DNA from: Paludisphaera borealis
GTDB lineage: Bacteria > Planctomycetota > Planctomycetia > Isosphaerales > Isosphaeraceae
NCBI RefSeq assembly: GCF_001956985.1
Contig: NZ_CP019082.1
Location: 4,898,001-4,962,000 of the forward strand
DNA length: 64,000 nucleotides
Direction of reading: 5' to 3'
How positions within the stretch are numbered: the stretch's first letter is position 1; each line of letters starts with the position of its first letter. This document shows, one piece after another, positions 56,333 to 64,000 of the stretch. The position numbers were made by a program, and so were the translations under genes. The notes under the pieces were generated by a model. The model had not been told where the DNA came from and searched no databases. It saw only the letters and a program-made list of their open reading frames with translations.

Positions 56333-59300
56333 TTAGTGGCCGCGACGGTGGCCGGGGGCGGGGGCCGGGATCAGCCGGACCTCGCCGCCGTTGGCGTCGA
56401 AGCACTCGATCTGGAGATGCTCGGCGGCGACGTGGTCCTTGAACTGGACCTGCACGCTCATGCCGCTCTCGTTCTCGATCCGGGCGATCTCCTTGCGCTT
56501 GCGGTTGTTGAGATACATCGCCACGTTGGGACCGACGGTGACGTTGATGCGGCGGATGTCCTCGCGGTGCGAGGCCAACGCCAGGAGCCGCATGACGTCG
56601 ATCGCCATGCTCTCGGCGGTCTTCAGGACGCCGGCCCCGGTGCAGTGCGAGCAGTCTTCGTAGACCGACCGCTTGAGGCTCGGCCGAATCCGCTGGCGGG
56701 TCATCTCGATCAGGCCGAACGCGCTCATGCGGAGGATCTTGGTCCGCGCCCGGTCGCGCTTGATCGCCTCGCGGAGGGCCCGCTCGACGCCTCGACGGTG
56801 GCGTTCTTCACGCATGTCGATGAAGTCGTTGACGATCACGCCGCCGAGGTCGCGGAGCCGAAGCTGTCGCGCGATCTCCTTGGCCGCCCGCAGGTTCATC
56901 TCGTAGGCGGTCCGCTCGGCGTCGTCCTCGACCCGGAAGTTGCCCGAGTTAACGTCGATGGCGACGAGCGCCTCGGTCTGGTCGATGACGATCGAGCCGC
57001 CTTCCGGCAGCGGCACGTGCCGGCGCTGGATCTTGGCGATCTCGTCTTCGATCCCGTACTTGTGGAACAACGGAACCTTCTCGTCGTAGAGCTTGACCCG
57101 GTTGACGAACCGAGGCATGACGACGCGGAGGAACTCCTGGGCGCGCTCGAAGGCGGCGGGCTCGTCGATCCAGATCGTGTCGATCTCGGACGTGAAGATG
57201 TCCCGGATGGTCCGGGTGATCATGTCCGATTCCTGGTAGATCGGCGCGGGGGACTTGGCCTTCTTGATCCGCCGGAGGATCACCTTCCAGAGTCGCAGCA
57301 GGTAGGCCAGGTCGCGGGCCAGCTCGCGCTTGGTCCGTTCGAGGCCGGCGGTGCGGACGATGAAGCCGAGCCCCTTGGGCGGGTTCAGCTCGTGCATGAT
57401 CTCGCGGAGCTTACGGCGCTGGCCTTCATCGACGATCTTGCGCGAAACGCCGACGCGGTTCAGGCCCGGCATCAGGACCAGGTAGCGACCGGGGATGCTG
57501 ATGTAGGTCGAGAGGGTCGGCCCCTTGGTGCCGATGCTTTCCTTGATGACCTGGACGAGCACCTCGTCGCCGCGCCGGAAGATCTCCTGGAGCGGCGGCT
57601 TGACCAGCCCCCGACCACGGCCGAACTTGCCGGCGCCCGCGGCGTCGCCGCGCCGAGGACGGGCTTCGACCGGGCCGCGCAGGCCCATCTCGCGCTCCAG
57701 TTCCTCGATCTCCTCGATCTCCCTGCGGATCTCCTGTTCGAGTTCGGGGTCGATCTCTTCCTCGACCGCCGGACGCGGGGCCTCGGCGTGGAGGTCGTCG
57801 TCGAGGTCGTCGACTTCTTCCAGTTCGTCAAGTTCGAGGTCGAGGTCGTCGTGCAGATCGTCGTGGAGGTCGTCGCCCCGCGCGAACGCCGGAGCGGGCT
57901 CACGGAAGCCGGTCGGCTCGTCGAATTCGGCGTCGAACACCTCGGGCTCGCGGCCGGTCGTCGGCTCGCCCTCGGGGCGGTCCCGCTTGCGACCGCGACG
58001 GCGACGGCGACGGCGGCCTTCGGTCTTGGCCTGGGCCGAGCCGGCTTCCGATTCGCCCTCGTCGTCGGCCCCCGCGAGGTCGCGCTGGTCGAGTTCGGCG
58101 AGCGGGTCGAAGCGGCGGTCGTCGGGTTCCGGCGCGCGCGGGCCGGGCCTGGCTCCGAACTCCGGCTCGACGCCCTTCTGCCGCTCGCGGCGCGGGACGT
58201 AGCCCGGCTCGCCGGCCCGGTTGTGAGGACGCGGCCGATCGCGCTCGGGCTCGGTCGGACGGTCAAGGCTCTCGGGGCGGAAGGGCGCGGCCTCGGGCTC
58301 GATCGGAGCGGGGGCCGGCCGGGACGGACGTTCGGGGGGCTGATGCTCGCGCGGGCGTTCCGGCTCGGGACGATCGCCCCCTCGCGAACGGATCGCGGCG
58401 CGGCCGCCGCGACGGCGCGGGAACTCGTCCGGCTCCGGCGCGGAGAATTCCTCGGCCGCTTCCAGACCCAGCTCGATCTCGTCGGGCTCGACGTCCTGGT
58501 TGGCCGGGGGGGCCGGTCGCTGGGCCGCCGGCTGCGACGGCGAACGGCCTCGACCTCGGCCGCGACGCGGCTCGCGGCGGCCGGAAGCGGGCGATTCGGG
58601 GTCGACGTCCTGGGGCTCGGCGCGTTCGGCCCGTTCCACGGTCGGTTCCGGGGCGCCGAACAACGACCGGGGGCGGCCCCGATCGTCAAACTCGAAGTCC
58701 GGGTCGGACGAGGTCGGGGGCCGCTTCCTGCCCTGCGTGCGACTGGGGGGAAGGTCGGGGTCGACCGGCTCGGCTCCGGTGCGCGACCTGCCCCAGAGGG
58801 GGTCGACCGGCTCGGCCGGGCCGAAGTCGCGTTCCCGCTCGCGCGGCCGGTCGCGGTCTCGTTCCCGCTCGACGCCCCAGTCGAAGCCGACCGGCTGCGA
58901 CCAGGAGGTCGGGCCTTCGTCGCGGCCGGCGGCCGCGCGCTGCTCGGGTTCGCGGACGTCCGCCGCGCGGGGAGGCGGCTCGGGGAGGCTCGGCGGCGCG
59001 GCCGGCTGATCGCGGTCGTCGACGAGTCCCTCGCCGAACCGTCGGGGCGACTCCGAACGGTCGCGTTGGCCCTTGACCGAACGATCCGGCCGCTCGCGTT
59101 CGGGCCGGTCGCGGAGCCGGTCTTCGGCGCGCGGGGGGAACGAGGTCGGGCCCAGGTCGGGGTCGGCCTTGGGGCGACGGCGGTCGTCGCGGTCGCGGCG
59201 CGGCTCGCGGGGCCTGGGGCCGGCGCCGGGCTCGGCGCCGAGGTCGGCCTCGTCGCCGCCCTCCTGGTGGCGGTCGTAGTACTGGGGCTCGACGTCGGAG

Positions 59301-59512
59301 ACGTGGAGGAACCCGTTGCGGCCTACCGAGAAGTCGACGAACGCCGCCTGGATGGCGGGCTCCAGGTTGACGACTTTACCCTTATAGATGTTCCCGGTGT
59401 AGCTCTCGTGGCTGGTGCGCTCGACGTAGAGTTCTTCGAGAACGCCGTTCTCAATGATGGCGATCCGGCACTCCTCGGGTTGGAGCACATTGATCAGCAT
59501 TTCTTTCTTCAT
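56333..59512 (-). CDS. Ribonuclease E/G with a giant insertion in the S1 domain
   Basis: This 1059-residue protein begins with the S1 half NIYKGKVVNLEPAIQAAFVD and GFLHVSDVE (to about 83). Some 550 residues of Arg/Glu/Pro/Asp-rich, probably disordered sequence follow, with an acidic run near the end (DDLHDDLHDDLDLELDELEE). The S1 half then resumes at about 646 with RRGDEVLVQVIKE. The catalytic part is complete: VAIDVNSG, VNDFIDM, and the zinc-link CSHCTGAG. RNase E normally carries its disordered scaffold at the C-terminus, so this layout is unusual. The protein follows the DUF2344 gene. Confidence 0.92.
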   Translation of the reverse strand: MKKEMLINVLQPEECRIAIIENGVLEELYVERTSHESYTGNIYKGKVVNLEPAIQAAFVDFSVGRNGFLHVSDVEPQYYDRHQEGGDEADLGAEPGAGPRPREPRRDRDDRRRPKADPDLGPTSFPPRAEDRLRDRPERERPDRSVKGQRDRSESPRRFGEGLVDDRDQPAAPPSLPEPPPRAADVREPEQRAAAGRDEGPTSWSQPVGFDWGVERERDRDRPRERERDFGPAEPVDPLWGRSRTGAEPVDPDLPPSRTQGRKRPPTSSDPDFEFDDRGRPRSLFGAPEPTVERAERAEPQDVDPESPASGRREPRRGRGRGRSPSQPAAQRPAPPANQDVEPDEIELGLEAAEEFSAPEPDEFPRRRGGRAAIRSRGGDRPEPERPREHQPPERPSRPAPAPIEPEAAPFRPESLDRPTEPERDRPRPHNRAGEPGYVPRRERQKGVEPEFGARPGPRAPEPDDRRFDPLAELDQRDLAGADDEGESEAGSAQAKTEGRRRRRRRGRKRDRPEGEPTTGREPEVFDAEFDEPTGFREPAPAFARGDDLHDDLHDDLDLELDELEEVDDLDDDLHAEAPRPAVEEEIDPELEQEIRREIEEIEELEREMGLRGPVEARPRRGDAAGAGKFGRGRGLVKPPLQEIFRRGDEVLVQVIKESIGTKGPTLSTYISIPGRYLVLMPGLNRVGVSRKIVDEGQRRKLREIMHELNPPKGLGFIVRTAGLERTKRELARDLAYLLRLWKVILRRIKKAKSPAPIYQESDMITRTIRDIFTSEIDTIWIDEPAAFERAQEFLRVVMPRFVNRVKLYDEKVPLFHKYGIEDEIAKIQRRHVPLPEGGSIVIDQTEALVAIDVNSGNFRVEDDAERTAYEMNLRAAKEIARQLRLRDLGGVIVNDFIDMREERHRRGVERALREAIKRDRARTKILRMSAFGLIEMTRQRIRPSLKRSVYEDCSHCTGAGVLKTAESMAIDVMRLLALASHREDIRRINVTVGPNVAMYLNNRKRKEIARIENESGMSVQVQFKDHVAAEHLQIECFDANGGEVRLIPAPAPGHRRGH

Positions 59513-59603
59513 GCGGTTGTTTCCGGAATTTATCGCGGTTGCGGTTGGTTGTTTCGTCAGGCGCCGGCGGGCCGCATGGCGGCGTTCGCGCGGCGGAATT
59601 CGG

Positions 59604-60251
59604 TCACGGGGCCAGCTCCACGTGGGTTCGCACGAGCACGGCGCCGTCGTCGAGCAGGTCGCGAATCCCGAGGCTGGCGAGCAGCTCTTCGGGTCGGACC
59701 GAGCCTTCGGGGGTCACCTTCAGGCGGGCGCGGAATAATCCCTCGTTGGTCAGTTGGGCGTCGATCAGGAACGGTCGCATGTCGAAGACGACGTCGCGGT
59801 CTCGGTCCGGCCGCCGCCGCGTCACGTCGCAGGACGGGCTGGCGAGCAGCGCTTCCACGGCGGCCGCCGCGTTCTGGCGGCGACCCTCCGGGATCGGCAG
59901 GTCGTACTCGACCCACAGGGGACGGGGAGGGGGGGCCGAAGGCTCCAGCGCCTCGGCGTCAAGCCACTCGAAGCCGGCGGGCGAGACGGCCGACAGCCGC
60001 TGGAGCAGCTCGGCGGGGTCCGTCGGCTCCGTCAGCTCGAAATCGACGATCTCGCGACGGCCTTCGATCCCCAGACCCATCGCCAGGGCGAAGACGATCT
60101 TGGGACGGGGCGAGAAGCCCTGGCTGGCGGCGACGGGGATCGCGGCGCGACGGACCATCCGCTCAAGACAGCGCATGACGTCGTGGTGGCTGGTCAGGCG
60201 GAGATCGCCGCGCTTGGCGAATCGGAGACGGACCTTGGTGGCTTTGGTCAT
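59604..60251 (-). CDS. DUF2344 (TIGR03936) radical-SAM-associated protein
   Basis: This 215-residue protein matches the family that usually sits with or is fused to a radical-SAM protein: KVRLRFAKRGDLRLTSHHDV, AIPVAASQGFSPRPKI, ALAMGLGIEGRREIVDFEL. The radical-SAM half is not visible within 340 bases upstream. It precedes RNase E/G, a common neighbour. The exact role is unknown. The start could also be a GTG at 60269. Confidence 0.82.
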   Translation of the reverse strand: MTKATKVRLRFAKRGDLRLTSHHDVMRCLERMVRRAAIPVAASQGFSPRPKIVFALAMGLGIEGRREIVDFELTEPTDPAELLQRLSAVSPAGFEWLDAEALEPSAPPPRPLWVEYDLPIPEGRRQNAAAAVEALLASPSCDVTRRRPDRDRDVVFDMRPFLIDAQLTNEGLFRARLKVTPEGSVRPEELLASLGIRDLLDDGAVLVRTHVELAP

Positions 60252-60588
60252 AACAATGCGGTGGATCACTCCACGAGGGCCGGCGGACGAGCGGCTGGGG
60301 TCGCCGTTGGCGGGCGAGGCCCGGTCGGCGCGGCGGTTCTCAACGGTCGTCGATCGGGGCCGGGCGGGGGCCCGGTGCTTCGGCGATCGTCCGGGAACCG
60401 ACCAGGGCGTTGCCGTCTGGTCGCAAAGGGCGTCGTGGGTGGAATCGGCTCGGGTTGTTTCGGGTTGCTCGTGTGTGTTCGGCGCGGTCGCCTCGAAGGG
60501 CGCCCGGGGCGAACCCTGGGGACGTCAGTGTACGGTCGACCGGTCGGACGGCGTCGGCGCGGCGGGCGTTCGCCCGGTTCGCGACGCT
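60252..60588. other. Intergenic region
   Basis: About 340 GC-rich bases with no convincing gene. A Pro/Arg-rich frame on the minus strand has no domain and is rejected. The promoter of the DUF2344-rng-hem group may lie here. Confidence 0.4.
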
Positions 60589-62559
60589 TCAACGAGAGGT
60601 CGTGGGAGTCTCCATCGCCTTGGCGTTCGTCAGGATCGGCCGCAGCGCGGCTTCGAGCAGCGCGACGACCTCCCGCGCGGTGTCGAGCCGGAGCGCCTCG
60701 GCGGCCAGCACCCGCGCGGCGTCGAGCCGCGCGCCGCGGATCACGCGGCGGACTTCGGGAAGTTGGTGCGGAGGCATGCTCAAGGATCGAAGGCCAAGGC
60801 CCAGGAGGAACAAGGCGTAAAGCGGTTCACCCCCCATCGATCCACAGACGCTGACTTCGATCCCTCGTTTCTCGGCGGCCTCGACCACCATGGCGATCAG
60901 GCGGAGGACCGAGGGGTCGGCGGCGCTGTAGAGGTCGGCGACGGTTTCGTTGGTCCGATCGACGGCCAGCGTGTATTGGATCAGATCGTTGGTTCCGATG
61001 GAGAAGAAATCCACCTCCTTTGCGAATTGGTCGGCCATGAGGGCGGCCGCCGGCACCTCGACCATCACGCCCAGCGGCACCGCGTCGCGGAGCGAGTGGC
61101 CCTCGGCCCGAAGCTCGGCGGCGACTTCGCCCACGACGGCGCGGGCGCGGCGCAGCTCGTCGAGCGTGGACACCAGCGGGAACAGGATGCGGACGTCCCC
61201 CTGGACCGCCGCGCGGAGCAACGCGCGCAACTGGGTGCGGAACAGTTCGGGGTGGCGGAGCGAGAACCGGAGGCTGCGAAGCCCCAGCACCGGGTTCGCC
61301 TCAAGCGAGCCCGCGCCGCGGTACGACGTCAACTTGTCGGCCCCCAGATCGAGGGTCCGGATGATGATCGGCTTGCCCTGGAGCGAGCGGATCACGGCCG
61401 AATAGGCCTGGTACTGCTCTTCCTCGGTGGGGGGCGTCGGGGCGCGGAGGTAGAGGAACTCGGTCCGGTACAGGCCGACCCCCGCGGCGCCCCACTTCAG
61501 GCAGGCGGCGACCTCGTCGACGAACTCGATGTTGCCGAACAGCTCCACCCGGACGCCGTCGAGCGTCTCGGCCGGCAGGCCGGCCTGCTCGGAGAGCACC
61601 CGGTACCGCGCCGAGCGGTCGACGGCCGCCGCCCGGTAACGCTCCAGCGTCGGCGCGTCGGGGTTGAGGACGACCAGGCCCTCGTCGCCGTCGATGACGA
61701 TCAGCCGGGCCGACCGCGCCCGGTCGACGATCGACCCCAGGCCGACGACCGCCGGGATCTCCAGGGCGGCCGCCACGATGGCCGTGTGGCTGGCCTGGCC
61801 TCCCGCCTCGGTCGCGAAGCCGAGGACCCGGTCGGGGTCGAGCTGCGCGGCCTCGCTGGGCGTCAGGTCGTGGGCGACCGCCACCGACGGCGCCGCCAAC
61901 CCCTCCTGGAACGACTTGGGACGCTGACCGATCAACTGGCCGACGATCCGCCCCTGGATGTCGCGGACGTCGGCGGCCCGGGCCGACAGGTGCGGGTCGC
62001 TGAGCTGGTCGAGTCGGCTGGCGAGCGTTTCGAGGACCTCGATCACGGCGTGCTCGGCCGAGATCCCGTAGCGCTCGATCCGCGCCCGAGCGTCGACCCG
62101 GAGCGTTTCGTCGGTGATCATCCGGGCGTGGGCGGCGAGGATGTCGGCGTATTGCGGGCCGAGCCGATGGCGGGCGTCGGCCTCGGCCTGCGCGGCCTCA
62201 AGGCCGGCGGCTGCAAGCCCTTCTTCGAGCCGGACGAGTTCGGCGGCGAGGGCTTCGGGGGCGACCTTGCGGGGGGGCAGGCGCATCCCCAGGGGGTCGA
62301 GCACCACCACCGGGCCGATCGCGATGCCGGGGCTCACGGCGATCCCCTTGACGACCTGCATGGCCGAGGCGTCGAGGTCCGGGTCGCACGGGCTGGTCGA
62401 GGAAGCCTTCGGCTGCATCCCTGGGTTCCCGTCGCGTTGGTCGAGTCCGCCGCCGGCTTCGGCGTCGGCGTCGAGAACCAAAACCTCGCCCGCGTCGAGC
62501 GTCGGCCGTCTCGGCGAGGCGTTCCCGTTCCAGGACGTGCCCTCATTCCCGACTGTCAT
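60589..62559 (-). CDS. ptsI: PTS enzyme I (phosphoenolpyruvate-protein phosphotransferase)
   Basis: This 656-residue enzyme transfers phosphate from PEP to HPr. It has the active His in TEAGGQASHTAIVA (His 258), NIEFVDEVAACLKWGAAGVG, GTNDLIQYTLAVDRTNE and the Cys region VSVCGSMGGEPLY. The first 66 residues are an Asp/Gly/Pro-rich extension not found in typical EI; the usual start would be Met 67 (MQVVKGIAVSPGIA, at 62361). The ATGA overlap with ptsH supports 62559. Confidence 0.93.
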   Translation of the reverse strand: MTVGNEGTSWNGNASPRRPTLDAGEVLVLDADAEAGGGLDQRDGNPGMQPKASSTSPCDPDLDASAMQVVKGIAVSPGIAIGPVVVLDPLGMRLPPRKVAPEALAAELVRLEEGLAAAGLEAAQAEADARHRLGPQYADILAAHARMITDETLRVDARARIERYGISAEHAVIEVLETLASRLDQLSDPHLSARAADVRDIQGRIVGQLIGQRPKSFQEGLAAPSVAVAHDLTPSEAAQLDPDRVLGFATEAGGQASHTAIVAAALEIPAVVGLGSIVDRARSARLIVIDGDEGLVVLNPDAPTLERYRAAAVDRSARYRVLSEQAGLPAETLDGVRVELFGNIEFVDEVAACLKWGAAGVGLYRTEFLYLRAPTPPTEEEQYQAYSAVIRSLQGKPIIIRTLDLGADKLTSYRGAGSLEANPVLGLRSLRFSLRHPELFRTQLRALLRAAVQGDVRILFPLVSTLDELRRARAVVGEVAAELRAEGHSLRDAVPLGVMVEVPAAALMADQFAKEVDFFSIGTNDLIQYTLAVDRTNETVADLYSAADPSVLRLIAMVVEAAEKRGIEVSVCGSMGGEPLYALFLLGLGLRSLSMPPHQLPEVRRVIRGARLDAARVLAAEALRLDTAREVVALLEAALRPILTNAKAMETPTTSR

Positions 62560-62888
62560 CGGGGCGGCTCCGCAACGGTCGGCTGTTGGATCGCTTCGCC
62601 GTTTTCGTCCTCGTAGAACCCGGCGGAGACCAGTTTCGCGAGCGCTTCGACGGCCTCCTCGGCGTCGTTCCCTCGGGCTTCGAGTTCCAGCAGAGTGCCG
62701 CGCTCGGCGGCCAGCGAGGTCAGGTCGAGGATGCTCTTGCCGTTGAAGTGACTACCATTATACAGAACCCGGACGTCGGACTGAAACTGGATCGCCAGCT
62801 TGACGAACTTGTCGGCGGGCCGCAGGTGAAGCCCCAGGCTGTTGGTGATCTCGATCTGGCGGCGGGCGACAGTCGTTTCGTGGGTCAT
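62556..62888 (-). CDS. ptsH: PTS phosphocarrier protein HPr
   Basis: This 110-residue protein has the active His 21 in GLHLRPADKFVKLA and the regulatory-serine region NGKSILDLTSLA (Ser 52). It is longer than the usual 85-90 residues because of an N-terminal and a C-terminal tail. It lies between EIIA and EI; no membrane EIIBC is seen in the window. Confidence 0.94.
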   Translation of the reverse strand: MTHETTVARRQIEITNSLGLHLRPADKFVKLAIQFQSDVRVLYNGSHFNGKSILDLTSLAAERGTLLELEARGNDAEEAVEALAKLVSAGFYEDENGEAIQQPTVAEPPR

Positions 62889-63089
62889 CAGCGGCTCGAT
62901 CGGCGTGCGTTGGCCTTGGACGATCGACCCTCGGATCGGCCGGCGGTTCGCAGCGCCGGCCCGGGGTCGTCGATCTTGGCGATGGTGTGGTTCGTGAACC
63001 CTCTGCGCGAGGTCGCCGCCCCTGCCGGGTCGGAACGGCGATTCCGGTACGTGTTCCGTCGACTCCAGCGAGCGCCGACCCGGCGGCTC

Positions 63090-63560
63090 TCAGTGCGCGT
63101 TCGCGTCGGCTTCCTCCAGCACCTCGACCACGGTTTCCCGGGTCTTCGCCTGCCGCAGGAACCTCACGAACCGTTCGTCCTTCAAATGCCTGGAAATATT
63201 CTCGAGCGCCCGCAGGTGGTCGCCGGGCTGGTTCTGGGGGGAGACCAGCAGGAAAAAGATGTTGACGGGATCGCCGTCGAGGGCCGCGAAGTCGACGCCG
63301 GTCTGCGACAGCGCCACGGCGCCGACCAGGCGTTGGAGCGTCGGGTGCCGGGTGTGGGGCACCGCAACCCCCATGCCGATCCCCGTCGAGCCCAGCTCTT
63401 CACGGTTCAGGATCGCGCGAATCACGCTCTCCACCTCGCCGTCGGCGAGCTGGCCGGCCTTGTTCAGGCCGCCGACCATCTCGCGGATCGCGGCTTCCTT
63501 GGTGGTCGCCTGCAAATCCACGATGATGCTGTCTCGGACCACGAAATCCAAAAGCTTCAT
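63090..63560 (-). CDS. PTS EIIA protein (fructose/nitrogen type)
   Basis: This 156-residue protein has the EIIA signature GSTGIGMGVAVPHTRHPTL (His 69) and FFLLVSPQNQPGDHLRAL. The start at 63560 follows GGAGGGG. Its place after an hpf-like gene recalls the ptsN arrangement, suggesting a regulatory PTS rather than sugar uptake. Confidence 0.9.
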   Translation of the reverse strand: MKLLDFVVRDSIIVDLQATTKEAAIREMVGGLNKAGQLADGEVESVIRAILNREELGSTGIGMGVAVPHTRHPTLQRLVGAVALSQTGVDFAALDGDPVNIFFLLVSPQNQPGDHLRALENISRHLKDERFVRFLRQAKTRETVVEVLEEADANAH

Positions 63561-63750
63561 CCGCCCCTCCATCGACGGGCCGCCAGGCTGGCTGATCGCG
63601 TCCTTCCGGCGTCGTCACGGTGACGCGTCAGGCGCTCAACCGCCGTCGGGGGATGGCGAGAGGCCAGCCCGCGAGGCTTCGCACTAGGCGGCGATGCCGA
63701 GAAATGCTCGCGTCAGAACGCGCGCCGGTTTCCACTTCGTCGAACACCCG

Positions 63751-64000
63751 TCAGGACGGTTCGCCAGGCTGCGCCTGGTCTCCCGATCGCGAGGGGTATC
63801 CGCCTTGAGGGACGTCGCCTTTGTGGTTCTGCGATTTCTCTTTATACCGTCGAAGCTGATTCTCGATCTTGTGTAGACACTGGTCCGTCGCCGCCTCGGG
63901 CGTGGGCCCCACCTCGCGAGCCACGAAGTCGTGCTTGTGCTCGGCGGAAACCAGGATCTCCACGTCCCAGGCGTTCTTCTCGTGAGCGACGGCGATTTCG
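63751..64000 (-). CDS. Ribosome hibernation factor (HPF/RaiA), 5' part missing
   Basis: Only the C-terminal 82 or so residues are in the window; the start lies beyond base 64000. It shows VEILVSAEHKHDFVAREVG and EAATDQCLHKIENQLRRYKE, which fit the HPF/RaiA family that dimerises or silences ribosomes. It ends in a Gly/Ser/Gln-rich tail. Its position before the EIIA gene is the classic hpf-ptsN order. Confidence 0.8.
   Translation of the reverse strand, partial: EIAVAHEKNAWDVEILVSAEHKHDFVAREVGPTPEAATDQCLHKIENQLRRYKEKSQNHKGDVPQGGYPSRSGDQAQPGEPS

Noticed and set aside
56267-60178. 1303-residue open frame antisense to RNase E/G
   Set aside because: Runs through several real genes on the other strand, low-complexity, no domain.
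60266-60592. 108-residue Pro/Arg-rich frame after ptsI
   Set aside because: TTG start, low complexity, no conserved pattern.

Overview
This is a high-GC window whose coding style points to a planctomycete, probably of the Isosphaeraceae type. The clues are a PEP-CTERM protein, a protein with a LESLESRE-type surface N-terminus, a DUF1080 protein, a BlaI/M56 pair, an ECF sigma factor joined to a Ser/Thr kinase, short 'F(S/G)LR(T/S)' membrane-anchored proteins and families of short inverted repeats. The phylum is inferred from gene content; no rRNA or tRNA gene is visible.

Region 1 (1-10.8 kb) is a complete kdpFABCDE potassium-uptake operon. It has a tiny membrane ORF in front of kdpF and several stop/start overlaps. 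Facing it are two signalling genes, a receiver-histidine kinase and a receiver-HATPase, preceded by a DRG/Obg-like GTPase with a TGS domain. Region 2 (12-18.4 kb) holds small secreted or membrane proteins, a flavin-type oxidase, a BlaI repressor with an M56 sensor protease carrying an unusual C-terminal extension, two membrane-anchored unknowns and a DUF1080 protein. Region 3 (18.5-28.5 kb) has ribBA, a PEP-CTERM protein, a thioredoxin-like lipid-sensor/TlpA fusion, rplU with a clear terminator, a perfect 27-bp inverted repeat, and the B12-dependent ribonucleotide reductase nrdJ.

Region 4 (28.6-41.1 kb) is accessory. It contains small unknowns, an esterase, a long Pro/Gly/Asn-rich TPR protein, an SgcJ/EcaC-like protein, a two-gene KaiC/hybrid-kinase operon, a Gly/Tyr-rich secreted protein, a Tat-exported DUF3500 protein and a surface-type protein. 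Region 5 (41.3-53.9 kb) has a DUF4432 epimerase-like enzyme, an alpha/beta hydrolase, a Zn/Cd-type P-ATPase, a PSP1 protein with a Cys-rich tail, an ECF sigma/Ser-Thr kinase pair, a primary-type sigma factor and a GT-C glycosyltransferase.

Region 6 (53.9-64 kb, all minus strand) reads hpf (cut by the window end), ptsN-like EIIA, HPr, EI, a DUF2344 protein, RNase E/G, hemB and hemL. The RNase E/G has about 550 residues of charged, apparently disordered sequence inserted inside its S1 domain. This is the strongest candidate here for something unusual. Several short inverted-repeat elements sit in gaps between genes, mostly convergent ones, and may act as terminators or mobile miniature elements.
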